Source of the DNA: Nocardioides massiliensis
GTDB taxonomy: Bacteria; Actinomycetota; Actinomycetes; Propionibacteriales; Nocardioidaceae
Length of the DNA: 64,000 nt
Direction of reading: 5' to 3'
NCBI RefSeq assembly: GCF_030811215.1
Contig: NZ_JAUSQM010000001.1
Span: forward strand, 1,426,001 to 1,490,000
The notes under the pieces: model-generated
Databases searched by the model: none
Seen by the model: the letters and a program-made list of their open reading frames with translations, nothing else
What the model was told of the DNA's origin: nothing
Made by a program: the position numbers and the translations under genes
Shown here: positions 8,022-16,219 of the stretch, piece after piece
Numbering within the stretch: the first letter of the stretch is position 1
Layout of the letters: each line of letters begins with the position of its first letter

Positions 8022-9596
8022 ATGCCCATGGCGGAGGGGCGGGAGGTGCAGTCGGAGGCTGCCCTGAGTGATCCCGGCTCGGACCCCGGCTCGGTCCCCG
8101 GCTCGGACCCACAGGTCACGGTCGTCGTCGCGGTCTACAACACGATGCCCTACCTGGTGGAGTGTCTCGACTCGCTCGTCGAGCAGAGCCTGCACCGCGC
8201 CCGACCCGGCAGTGTCGAGGTCATCGCGGTCGACGACGGCTCGACGGACGGGTCCGGTGGGGTGCTCGACGAGTACGCCGCGCGCCACCCGGAGCTGCTC
8301 ACCGTGGTGCACCAGGAGAACTCCGGCGGTCCGGCACGCCCCAACAACGTGGCGCTCGACCGGGCCCGCGGCCGTTGGGTCTACTTCGTCGGGGCCGACG
8401 ACCGGCTCGGCACCGAGGCGCTGGAGCGGCTCGTCGCCCACGGTGACCGCACCGACGCCGACGTCGTGATCGGTGCCCAGGTCGGCGTCGGTCGCTTCGT
8501 GCCCAACGCGCTCTTCGGCCACGACCACGAGTCGATCGACCCGTTCGGGCGACACCTGCGCTGGACCTTGGCGAACTCCAAGCTCTTCCGGCGCTCCCAC
8601 ATCGAGGACCTCGACCTGCGCTACCGCGAGGACATGCGCATCGGGTCCGACCAGCCCTTCACGCTGCGCGCCTGCCTGACCGGGAAGGTCGCGGTGCTGG
8701 GCAGCTATGACTGCTACTACGTCATCCGCCGCGAGGACGACTCCAACATCACCTACGGCGTCGACCACCGGCGGCGGGTGGCCGACACCGAGCGGCTCAT
8801 CGAGGCGATCGCCGAGCTGGTCCCCGCCGAGGGGCGTGCCCACTTCCTCGTGCGGCACTTCACCTGGGAGCTCAACCGGCTCCTGCCACCCACCCTCGCG
8901 GACCTGCCCGCCGAGGACCGCGACGAGCTGCTCACCGCCGTACGCCGGATCGCCGACCGGTGGTACACCCCCGAGCTCGACCGCAAGCTCGGCGTCGCCG
9001 CGCGCGTGCGGCTGCGGCTCGCGTTCGCCGGCGAGGTGGAGGCGCTCGCGCAGCTGCGCGACGCGCTCGACGGTGAGGACGAGCCGCCGGTGCTGTTGAC
9101 CGAGGGCCGCGCGCTGTCCGCGCTCCCGGTCCTGCGGACCCCGGCGGCCGAGCGCGCTGGCCTGGGCGACAAGGACTTCGCCCTCGGGGCGAAGGCACTC
9201 AACCGGCGCGTCCAGACCCAGACCGTCGTGCACCGCTGGCAGTGCGAGCCGGGCGGCCTGCGGGCCGAGGTCGAGCTGCCGCTCGATCCCGCCTCCACCG
9301 ACCTCCCGCAGGTGTGGGTGGGCAGCGCCGGCGAGCACGACACCGCCCCGCAGGGATCGCTCGTGCGGGAGGGTACGGCGTACGTCCTCGAGGTGGCCCC
9401 GCCGGCGAGCGGTCCGTCGCTGCAGGAGCGCATGGCGCGCGGCGCGCGGGTCTATGTCGGCGGCACGATCGCCGTGCGCGACGGGCAGCGACGACGGTGG
9501 GCGGCCCCGCTGACCGCACTGTCGGTCGCGGACGCACCCCGTGGCATCCTGACCCGGCTCAAACAACGGGTGACCGGTCGACGCGACGAAGGGTGA
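8022..9596 (+). CDS. Family 2 glycosyltransferase with C-terminal extension
   Basis: A 524-residue protein. After a Gly/Ser/Pro/Asp-rich leader (DPGSDPGSVPGSDP) the GT2 domain starts with VTVVVAVYNTMPYLVECLD, then VIAVDDGSTDGS (nucleotide binding) and VYFVGADDRLG (DXD-like metal site). The catalytic-loop region has REDMRIGSDQPF. About 200 further residues after the GT-A domain resemble the extension of actinobacterial teichoic-acid-type glycosyltransferases, though I cannot assign it. Starts at ATG 8022 or 8028 are equally possible. It lies 17 nt after the previous glycosyltransferase and 3 nt before the UDP-sugar dehydrogenase, within the same operon. Confidence 0.84.
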   Translation: MPMAEGREVQSEAALSDPGSDPGSVPGSDPQVTVVVAVYNTMPYLVECLDSLVEQSLHRARPGSVEVIAVDDGSTDGSGGVLDEYAARHPELLTVVHQENSGGPARPNNVALDRARGRWVYFVGADDRLGTEALERLVAHGDRTDADVVIGAQVGVGRFVPNALFGHDHESIDPFGRHLRWTLANSKLFRRSHIEDLDLRYREDMRIGSDQPFTLRACLTGKVAVLGSYDCYYVIRREDDSNITYGVDHRRRVADTERLIEAIAELVPAEGRAHFLVRHFTWELNRLLPPTLADLPAEDRDELLTAVRRIADRWYTPELDRKLGVAARVRLRLAFAGEVEALAQLRDALDGEDEPPVLLTEGRALSALPVLRTPAAERAGLGDKDFALGAKALNRRVQTQTVVHRWQCEPGGLRAEVELPLDPASTDLPQVWVGSAGEHDTAPQGSLVREGTAYVLEVAPPASGPSLQERMARGARVYVGGTIAVRDGQRRRWAAPLTALSVADAPRGILTRLKQRVTGRRDEG

Positions 9597-9599
9597 GAC

Positions 9600-10889
9600 A
9601 TGCGGATCTGTGTGGTGGCGCTGGGCAAGATCGGGCTGCCGCTGGCGGTCCAGTTCGCCGACGCCGGACACACGGTCGTCGGCGCTGACATCGACGCGCG
9701 CGTCGTCGACCTGGTCAACGCCGGCACCGAGCCGTTCCCCGGGGAGCACCAGCTCGCCGAGAAGCTCGCCGCTGCCGTGGGTGACGGGCGGTTGCGGGCC
9801 ACGACCGACACCGCGGCCGCCGTCGCCGAGTCCGACGCGGTCGTGCTGGTCGTGCCGCTCTTCGTCGACGCCGAGGGCATCCCCGACTTCGGGTGGATGG
9901 ACTCGGCCACGCGGGAGGTGGCGCGCGGCCTGAAGCCCGGCACGCTGGTCAGCTATGAGACCACGCTGCCGGTCGGCACCACGCGTGACCGGTGGGCGCC
10001 GATGCTGGCCGAGGGCTCCGGGCTGACGCCCGGGGAGGACTTCCACCTGGTCTTCAGCCCCGAGCGGGTGCTGACCGGGCGGGTCTTCGCCGACCTGCGC
10101 CGCTACCCGAAGCTGGTCGGCGGCATCGACGCCGCCTCCGCCGAGGCCGGCGTGCGTTTCTACGAGCAGGTGCTGACCTTCGACGACCGCGACGACCTGC
10201 CCCGTCCCAACGGGGTCTGGGACCTGGGTACGGCGGAGGCCGCCGAGCTCGCGAAGCTGGCGGAGACGACCTATCGCGACGTCAACATCGGGCTGGCCAA
10301 CCAGTTCGCGCGGTTCGCCGACTCCCGCGGCATCGACATCGAGCTGGTCATCGACGCCTGCAACTCCCAGCCCTACAGCCACATCCACCGCCCCGGCATC
10401 GCCGTCGGCGGGCACTGCATCCCGATCTACCCGCGCATCTACCTGTGGAACGACCCCCAGGCGACCGTCGTCCGCGCGGCCCGCGAGGCCAACGCGCTGA
10501 TGCCGACGTACGCCGTCGACCTGCTCGCTGCTGCCCAGGGTGACCTGTCCGGCACCGCGGTGCTGGTGCTGGGTGCGGCGTACCGGGGCGGGGTGAAGGA
10601 GACCGCGTTCTCCGGCGTCTTCCCGACGGTGGCCGAGCTGCAGCGGCGCGGGGCCACCGTCTATGTCAGCGACCCGATGTACACCCCCGAGGAGCTCGAG
10701 GCCCACGACCTGCCCGCCCACCGGGGCGAGGAGGTCGCTGCCGCGGTGATCCAGGCCGACCACGCGGCGTACGCGTCCTTGACCCCGGCGGACCTGCCGG
10801 GCGTGCGGGTGCTGGTCGACGGCCGGCGCGTCACCGACGCCGCGGCGTGGGACGTCGACGGCGTACGCCGCCTCGTCATCGGCGGCTGA
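9600..10889 (+). CDS. wbpA: UDP-sugar 6-dehydrogenase, WbpA/WecC-like
   Basis: A 429-residue UDP-glucose/GDP-mannose dehydrogenase family protein. The NAD site is VVALGKIGLPLAVQFADAGH; the catalytic cysteine is C273 in VGGHCIPIYP; FSPERVLTG and the three-domain length fit enzymes that oxidise UDP-HexNAc to the uronate. In this cluster it would turn UDP-GlcNAc into UDP-GlcNAcA, the first step toward UDP-ManNAc3NAcA. A WecC-type UDP-ManNAc dehydrogenase cannot be excluded by sequence alone. The gene's last 14 nt overlap the convergent acetyltransferase gene. Confidence 0.85.
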   Translation: MRICVVALGKIGLPLAVQFADAGHTVVGADIDARVVDLVNAGTEPFPGEHQLAEKLAAAVGDGRLRATTDTAAAVAESDAVVLVVPLFVDAEGIPDFGWMDSATREVARGLKPGTLVSYETTLPVGTTRDRWAPMLAEGSGLTPGEDFHLVFSPERVLTGRVFADLRRYPKLVGGIDAASAEAGVRFYEQVLTFDDRDDLPRPNGVWDLGTAEAAELAKLAETTYRDVNIGLANQFARFADSRGIDIELVIDACNSQPYSHIHRPGIAVGGHCIPIYPRIYLWNDPQATVVRAAREANALMPTYAVDLLAAAQGDLSGTAVLVLGAAYRGGVKETAFSGVFPTVAELQRRGATVYVSDPMYTPEELEAHDLPAHRGEEVAAAVIQADHAAYASLTPADLPGVRVLVDGRRVTDAAAWDVDGVRRLVIGG

Positions 10890-11463
10890 GCGCGCCTTCG
10901 CTCTCGACGTACTCCTCGCCCGTCGCCGGGCAGACCCAGGCGCCGTCCCGCTCCTGGAGGCGGTGGCCGGCGCGGCCGACCCAGCCGATCTGGCGGGCGG
11001 GGACGCCGACCATGAGCGCGTGCGCCGGGACGTCCTTGGTGACGACCGCGCCGGCGGCGACCATCGCCCACGCGCCGACACGAATGGGCGCCACGCAGAC
11101 CGCGCGGGCGCCGATGGACGCGCCGTCCTCGATGGTGACCCCGACGGGCTCCCAGTCGGCGGCGCTCTTGAGCGAGCCGTCCGGCGCGACCGCGCGCGGG
11201 TACTGGTCGTTGGTCAGCACCGCTGCCGGCCCGACGAAGACGCCGTCGCCCAGCTCGGCGGGCTCGTAGACCAGCGCGTGGTTCTGCAGCTTGCAGCGGT
11301 CGCCGATGCGTACCCCGGACCCGACGTACGCCCCGCGGCCCACCACGCACTGCTCCCCGAGCTGCGCACCCTCGCGGATCTGGGCGAGCTCCCACACCGA
11401 GGACCCCTCCCCGACCTGCGCCGTCTCGTCGACCTGGGCCGTGGGCTGGATGCGGATCGCCAT
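10876..11463 (-). CDS. wbpD: Left-handed beta-helix acyltransferase, WbpD-like N-acetyltransferase
   Basis: A 195-residue hexapeptide-repeat protein with many [LIV]-G-x4 turns (IGDRCKLQNHALVYEPAELG, IGARAVCVAPIRVGAWAMV). The KLQNHALVYEPAELGDGVFVG region resembles WbpD/WlbB enzymes, which acetylate the 3-amino group of UDP-GlcNAc3NA using acetyl-CoA. The start ATG 11463 puts MAIRIQPTA at the N-terminus; a longer in-frame start exists at 11481. It is convergent with the dehydrogenase gene and is the only pathway gene on the opposite strand apart from the epimerase. It ends with a likely CoA-binding VPARQIGWVGRAG segment. Confidence 0.82.
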   Translation of the reverse strand: MAIRIQPTAQVDETAQVGEGSSVWELAQIREGAQLGEQCVVGRGAYVGSGVRIGDRCKLQNHALVYEPAELGDGVFVGPAAVLTNDQYPRAVAPDGSLKSAADWEPVGVTIEDGASIGARAVCVAPIRVGAWAMVAAGAVVTKDVPAHALMVGVPARQIGWVGRAGHRLQERDGAWVCPATGEEYVESEGALSRR

Positions 11464-11479
11464 GCGCCGGATCCTAGAC

Positions 11480-11536
11480 ACTCCCCTACGTGAGCGTTGC
11501 CCCGCAGCCAGGCAGACGACGCTGACGTAGGGGAGT
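11480..11536. repeat. 57-nt inverted repeat between mutY and wbpD
   Basis: ACTCCCCTACGT (11480-11491) is the exact reverse complement of ACGTAGGGGAGT (11525-11536). The next inner bases also pair in part (GAGCGT with ACGCTG). The element lies between the 3' end of mutY and the start of the acetyltransferase gene, both leftward. Its layout (12-nt arms, length about 57) resembles repeat families A and B of this window, but the sequence is different and I saw one copy only. It could be a terminator or a mobile palindrome. Confidence 0.75.
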
Positions 11537-11564
11537 GACGGGGGCGGGGGCGGTCAGGGGGCGG

Positions 11565-12461
11565 TCAGGGGAGGGCGTACGTCGCGGGGCCGGTGGCGAC
11601 GACCAGCCCGTCGGCGAGCAGCGAGGCGAGGCAGCGCTCGCGCTGGTCGTCGAGGTGCCAGGCGGCGTCGAGGCGCGACCGGTGGACGGGTCCCTCGCTG
11701 TCGCGGAGCACGGCGAGGAGCCGGCCGCGGCACTGCCGGTCGGTGCCGGCGTAGTCCTGCACCTTGCGGGGCGGGCCGTCGTACGCCGGGTAGCCGGCGG
11801 CGCGCCAGCGGCACAGGTCGGCCACCGGGCACCGCTCGCAGGCGGGAGCGCGGGCGGTGCAGACCAGGGCGCCGAGCTCCATCACGGCCACCGCCCAGGT
11901 CGCGGCCTCGGCCTCGTCGTCGGGGAGCAGCGCGGCGGCTCGGTCGCGCTCGGCCCGGGTGGGTGCGGCGGCCGGGAACTCGACCCCGCCCAGGACGCGG
12001 GCGTGCACCCGCCGCACGTTGGTGTCGAGCACGACGTGGCGCTGCCCGAACGCGAACGACGCGACCGCCGCTGCCGTGTAGTCGCCGACGCCCGGCAGGG
12101 CGATCAGCTCGGCGTACGACGACGGCACCGCGCCGCCGTGCTCCTCGACCACCGCCGTCGCCGCGGCGTGCAGGCGCAGCGCGCGGCGTGGGTAGCCGAG
12201 GCGTCCCCACGCGCGGACGGCCTCGCCACTCGGCTCGGCAGCCAGATCCGCGGGCGTCGGCCAGCGCTCCATCCACGTCTCCCACACCGGCAGCACCCGC
12301 GCGACCGGCGTCTGCTGCAGCATGAACTCGCTGACCACGACGCCCCATGCACTGGCGCCCGGCCGGCGCCACGCCAGGTCGCGGGCGTGGTCGGCGTACC
12401 AACCGAGGACGGTGTCGTGGAGCACCTCGGGCTGGAGGTCGGGGTCGGCGGCGGGCGGCAT
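11565..12461 (-). CDS. mutY: A/G-specific adenine glycosylase
   Basis: A 298-residue HhH-GPD base-excision repair enzyme that removes adenine opposite 8-oxoguanine. Visible landmarks: E45 in SEFMLQQTPV (catalytic glutamate), helix-hairpin-helix LPGVGDYTAAAV (122-133), D146 in VLDTNVRRV (catalytic aspartate) and the four iron-sulphur cysteines C201, C208, C211 and C217 (C-X6-C-X2-C-X5-C). The C-terminal MutT-like domain of E. coli MutY is replaced by a short stretch of about 75 residues, as is common in actinobacteria. The gene stands alone, divergent from the next gene. A 12-nt palindrome (12460-12471) overlaps its start codon. Confidence 0.93.
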   Translation of the reverse strand: MPPAADPDLQPEVLHDTVLGWYADHARDLAWRRPGASAWGVVVSEFMLQQTPVARVLPVWETWMERWPTPADLAAEPSGEAVRAWGRLGYPRRALRLHAAATAVVEEHGGAVPSSYAELIALPGVGDYTAAAVASFAFGQRHVVLDTNVRRVHARVLGGVEFPAAAPTRAERDRAAALLPDDEAEAATWAVAVMELGALVCTARAPACERCPVADLCRWRAAGYPAYDGPPRKVQDYAGTDRQCRGRLLAVLRDSEGPVHRSRLDAAWHLDDQRERCLASLLADGLVVATGPATYALP

Positions 12462-12555
12462 CGGCGCCGATCGTAGGGCGGGTCGCTCGCCAGCGGGACG
12501 GCAGGCGTCGGTGCGCCTCCGCCACCACGCGTCCGCGGCTGACTACGGTGCGACC

Positions 12556-13404
12556 ATGCCTGGCATCGCGCGCCCCCGCGGCCCCCTGCCCGCCCGCGTG
12601 TATTGGACCCGTCGGCTCCTCGTCCTGGGCGTGGCGTTGGCGCTGGTCCTCGGCGTGAAGACCCTGCTCGGTCAGGCGCCCCAGGACCCCGGTGCCCCCA
12701 CCGCGCGGCAGGTCGGCGGTCCGGCGAGCGTCGAGCTCGCGGAGCCGACGTCGACCGACGACGCAGCCGTGGAGGCTGGCGAGGCCGCCGAGGCGAACGG
12801 CCAGCAGGACAAGGGGAAGCAGGGCAAGCAGGGCAAGCAGGGCAAGGGCAAGAAGGCGAAGAACACCCCGCCGCCGCTGCCCGAGCCGAAGGGCGTGTGT
12901 CTCGACCCCGACGTCCGCGTGACGCCCAAGGTGGAGGGCGCGAGCGCCGGTGGCGGCGTACGCATCGACCTGGAGCTGACCAGCTCGCTGTCGGAGGCCT
13001 GCACCTGGACCGTCTCGCCCAAGACCGTCGTGGTGAAGCTGACGTCGGGACCCGACCGGATCTGGACGAGCCAGGAGTGCCCGCGCACGGTGCCGACGCA
13101 GGACGTCGTCGTACGCCGCGACACCCCGGCCGTGGTGAGCATGACCTGGAACGGTCGCCGCTCCAACGCCGAGTGCACCGGCAACACCAAGTGGGCGCTG
13201 CCGGGCTACTACCACGTGCTGACCGCGGCCCTGGGTGGTCAGCCGACCGAGGTGCAGTTCCGCCTGCGCCGCCCCTCGGCTCCCGTGATCACCAAGACGA
13301 TCAAGCCGAAGAAGCCCAAGACCCAGGCGGCGAAGCCGCAGGACGAGAAGCCTGCGCAGCAGAAGAAGAAGCGTCAGCAGGCCGAGGGCGCCGCGCAGGA
13401 CTGA
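12556..13404 (+). CDS. Membrane-anchored lysine-rich protein of unknown function
   Basis: A 282-residue protein that I do not recognise. Residues 1-19 are basic, residues 20-36 form one hydrophobic segment (LLVLGVALALVLG), so it is probably anchored in the membrane with its bulk outside. A low-complexity linker near 78-100 repeats KGKQGKQ. A compact domain of about 130 residues has four cysteines (CLDPDV, CTWTVSP, SQECPR, SNAECTGN), consistent with two disulphides in a beta-rich fold. The C-terminal 35 residues are almost all K, P, Q and A. Its stop codon (13402-13404) directly abuts the disA stop on the other strand. Confidence 0.72.
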   Translation: MPGIARPRGPLPARVYWTRRLLVLGVALALVLGVKTLLGQAPQDPGAPTARQVGGPASVELAEPTSTDDAAVEAGEAAEANGQQDKGKQGKQGKQGKGKKAKNTPPPLPEPKGVCLDPDVRVTPKVEGASAGGGVRIDLELTSSLSEACTWTVSPKTVVVKLTSGPDRIWTSQECPRTVPTQDVVVRRDTPAVVSMTWNGRRSNAECTGNTKWALPGYYHVLTAALGGQPTEVQFRLRRPSAPVITKTIKPKKPKTQAAKPQDEKPAQQKKKRQQAEGAAQD

Positions 13405-14490
13405 TCACACGTAGCGCTCGAGGATGCTCGACTCCGCGAGGCGCGACAGCCCCTCACGCACGGAGCGGGCGCGCAGCTCGCCGACGCCCTCGACGGTGAG
13501 CAGGTCGTCGATGCCGGCGGAGAGCAGCTTCTGCAGGTTGCCGAAGTGTTCGACGAGCCGCTCGACGACGGTCTGCGGCAGGCGCGGGACCTTGGCGAGC
13601 AGCCGGTAGCCGCGCGGCGAGACCGCCGCGTCGAGGTGCTCGCTGATCCCGAGTCCGACGGCGCGGGCGACGGCGGGGACGTCGACGAGCTCGGTGGGGG
13701 AGAGGCCCTCGAGCTCCGCGAGCACGCTCTCGGTGCTGCGCTTGCGACGGCCCTGGGGGAGGTAGTCGCGGATGACGAGCTCGCGCTCGACGTCGACGCC
13801 CGTGATGAGCTCCTCGAGCTGGAGCGCGAGCAGCCGGCCGTCGGAGCCGAGCTCGACGACGTAGTCCTCGATCTCCCGGGCGATCCGCGTGACCATCTCC
13901 AGGCGCTGGGCGACGACGGCGACGTCGCGGACGGTGACGAGGTCCTCGATCTCCAGTGCCGACAGGGTCGAGGACACCTCGTCGAGCCGGAGCTTGTAGC
14001 GCTCGAGGGTCGCGAGGGCCTGGTTGGCGCGCGAGAGGATCTGCCCGGAGTCCTCCAGCACGTAGCGGGTCTGGTCGACGTACACCGCGATGATCTGCAT
14101 CGACTGCGACACCGAGATCACCGGGAAGCCGGTCTGGCGCGCGACCCGGTCGGCGGTGCGGTGCCGGGTGCCGGTCTCCTCGGAATAGATCGTCGGGTCG
14201 GGCATGAGATGGACCGCCGCGCGCACGATCCGCGTGGCGTCGCGGTCGAGGATGATCGCGCCGTCCATCTTCGCGAGCTCCCGCAGGCCGGTCGGGGTGA
14301 AGGGTACGTCGAGGGTGAACCCGCCGCTCGAGATCGACTCGACGACCTTGTCGTTGCCGAGGACCAGCAGGGCGCCGGTCCGGCCGCGCAGGATGCGCTC
14401 GAGCCCGTCGCGCAGGGTCGTGCCGGGGGCGATCGACGCGAGGGTGCTGCGCAGTCTCGAGGCGTCGTCCGCGCTGCTGGTCACTGCCAC
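13405..14490 (-). CDS. disA: DNA-integrity scanning diadenylate cyclase
   Basis: A 361-residue DisA. The N-terminal DAC domain has the two hallmark motifs DGA (76-78) and RHR (109-111), which form c-di-AMP from two ATP. A helical spine follows, and a C-terminal helix-hairpin-helix domain (LLTVEGVGELRARSVREGL) binds branched DNA. DisA scans the chromosome and links DNA damage to c-di-AMP level. The order radA-disA is conserved in actinobacteria and Firmicutes, and RadA is known to inhibit DisA; here the two genes are on the same strand, 74 nt apart. The final 3' base abuts the convergent neighbour with no gap. Confidence 0.94.
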   Translation of the reverse strand: MAVTSSADDASRLRSTLASIAPGTTLRDGLERILRGRTGALLVLGNDKVVESISSGGFTLDVPFTPTGLRELAKMDGAIILDRDATRIVRAAVHLMPDPTIYSEETGTRHRTADRVARQTGFPVISVSQSMQIIAVYVDQTRYVLEDSGQILSRANQALATLERYKLRLDEVSSTLSALEIEDLVTVRDVAVVAQRLEMVTRIAREIEDYVVELGSDGRLLALQLEELITGVDVERELVIRDYLPQGRRKRSTESVLAELEGLSPTELVDVPAVARAVGLGISEHLDAAVSPRGYRLLAKVPRLPQTVVERLVEHFGNLQKLLSAGIDDLLTVEGVGELRARSVREGLSRLAESSILERYV

Positions 14491-14564
14491 CCACCTGCCC
14501 CCTCGCCGGTCATGAACTCCGGCTCAGTGTAGGGACAGCGGCGGGTGGATGACTCACCCCGGAC

Positions 14565-16028
14565 TCAAGCCGGCTGGCGAGGCGCCGCGGGCGGGACCAC
14601 TTGGGCCGCCTTGAAGGCCTTCGCGAGGGTCCCCACCTCGACCAGCCGGACCCCGGTGTCGTTGCGCAGCTCGGCGGGGAGCTCGCCGCGATCGGCGATC
14701 GGCGGGACCAGGATCCGGGTGAACCCGAGGCGGGCGGCCTCGGCGACCCGCTGGCCCAACCCCTGCACGGGGCGGATGTCACCGGAGAGCGCGACCTCGC
14801 CGACCGCCGCGACGTGCCGGGACAAGGCGATGTCGGTGAGGGCCGACCAGATCGCCAAGGTGACGGCCAGGTCGCACGACGGCGTGGTCAGCCGCAGCCC
14901 CGCGACCGTGGCGACGTAGACGTCGAGCTCGCCGAGCTTCACGCCGCCGTACTTCTCCGTCACCGCGAGCAGCATCGCCAGCCGGGCGTGGTCGACGCCG
15001 CTGACGGCCCGCCGCGGCTGCGGGGTGCTGCTCTTGGACACCAGCGCCTGCACCTCGGCGACGAGCGGGCGCCGGCCTTCCATCGAGATCGTCGTGCAGG
15101 TGCCGGCGACGGGCTGGTCGCGCTGGGCGCGGAAGAGCTGGGACGGGTCGGAGACCGCGAAGAGCCCGCTGTCGCGCTGCTCGAAGCACGCGACCTCCTC
15201 GGCCGGCCCGAACCGGTTCTTGACCGCACGCAGCAGCCGAAGGGCGGTGTGGCGGTCGCCCTCGAAGGTGAGCACGGTGTCGACGAGGTGCTCGAGCGAG
15301 CGGGGGCCGGCGACGTTGTTGTCCTTGGTCGACTGCCCGATCAGCAGCATCGGCACCCCGGCGCGCTTGGCCCACGACGTCAGGGCCTGGGTGGCGCCGG
15401 TGACCTGTCCGACCCCACCGGCACGGCCCTCGATCGTCACCGACGCCACGGTCTGCACCGAGTCGACGACCACCAGTGCCGGCGACGTCGCGTCGAGATG
15501 GCCCAGGACGGTGTCGAGGTCGGTCTCGTCGGCGACCAGGAGCCCGGGGCTGTCGGCACCGACCCGCTCCGCGCGTACGCCGATCTGCTCGGCCGACTCC
15601 TCACCGGAGACGTAGAGGACGGTGCGTGGCTGGGCATCCGGCCCGCGCTTCTCCCCGCGGGGGCCGGCGCTGAACGCCTGGGAGACCTCCAGCAGCAGCG
15701 TCGACTTGCCGACGCCGGGCTCGCCCGCGAGCAGCAGCACCTGGCCTGCGACCAGCCCACCGCCGAGGACGCGGTCGAACTCCGGGAGGCCGGTGCGGAT
15801 GCGGCGGGTGCGCTCGCGCGAGACCTCGCCCACAGGACGGGCGGGCCGCGTCGGCCGGGTCGCCTGGGTCGCGGGCCGGCCGGCAGCGGGCGCAGCGACC
15901 GTCCGCTCGACCATCGTCGAGAACGCGCGGCACCCGGTGCAGCGCCCGACCCACTTGGCGGTCTCCCAGCCGCATTCGGAGCAGGCGTACGTCGTGCGGG
16001 CGCGCGCGGCTCGAGAGGCTCCACTCAT
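14565..16028 (-). CDS. radA: DNA repair protein RadA (Sms)
   Basis: A 487-residue RadA. It has an N-terminal C4 zinc finger (C16, C19, C30, C33 in YACSECGW...CTGC), a RecA-like ATPase with Walker A GEPGVGKST (102-110), the RadA-specific KNRFG motif near 270, and a C-terminal Lon-protease-like domain. RadA is a ring helicase for branch migration in recombination. ATG 16028 places the zinc finger at the usual distance from the N-terminus; longer in-frame starts exist upstream. It is divergent from the LacI-type regulator gene and upstream of disA. Confidence 0.94.
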   Translation of the reverse strand: MSGASRAARARTTYACSECGWETAKWVGRCTGCRAFSTMVERTVAAPAAGRPATQATRPTRPARPVGEVSRERTRRIRTGLPEFDRVLGGGLVAGQVLLLAGEPGVGKSTLLLEVSQAFSAGPRGEKRGPDAQPRTVLYVSGEESAEQIGVRAERVGADSPGLLVADETDLDTVLGHLDATSPALVVVDSVQTVASVTIEGRAGGVGQVTGATQALTSWAKRAGVPMLLIGQSTKDNNVAGPRSLEHLVDTVLTFEGDRHTALRLLRAVKNRFGPAEEVACFEQRDSGLFAVSDPSQLFRAQRDQPVAGTCTTISMEGRRPLVAEVQALVSKSSTPQPRRAVSGVDHARLAMLLAVTEKYGGVKLGELDVYVATVAGLRLTTPSCDLAVTLAIWSALTDIALSRHVAAVGEVALSGDIRPVQGLGQRVAEAARLGFTRILVPPIADRGELPAELRNDTGVRLVEVGTLAKAFKAAQVVPPAAPRQPA

Positions 16029-16138
16029 GACGTGCACGGTAGGCGACGGCACCGACATCGGCGCGGAAGCCGTCCCCAGCGCAGGGACGGGCGTTTGACG
16101 GGCGGCGTACCGGCGGCGGATCATGCGGGGACGCTGCT

Positions 16139-16150
16139 TGGATCGATCCA
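16139..16150. promoter_or_regulatory. 12-nt palindrome, possible LacI-family operator
   Basis: TGGATCGATCCA is a perfect palindrome with a central CG, the usual centre of LacI-family operators. It lies in the divergent region between radA and the LacI-type gene, 70 nt before the latter's chosen start. Self-regulation through this site is an inference; no second copy was found nearby. Confidence 0.4.
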
Positions 16151-16219
16151 GACAGCCTGGTTGTGCCCAGTCAAGACACCGGGTGGGCGGCGTACGGCAT
16201 GACGGAGGGGCGCGGGCGC

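Noticed and set aside
7962-11081. A 1039-codon open frame on the minus strand, and similar long frames at 17666-20725 and 36269-37870
   Set aside because: They lie opposite or across well-supported genes with clear motifs and give low-complexity, motif-free proteins; in high-GC DNA such antisense frames are expected.
12787-12860. Short tandem repeat (AAGCAGGGC units), first taken for a DNA repeat or array
   Set aside because: It is coding and gives KGKQGKQ in the linker of the lysine-rich membrane protein; units are too short and too few for a CRISPR or satellite.
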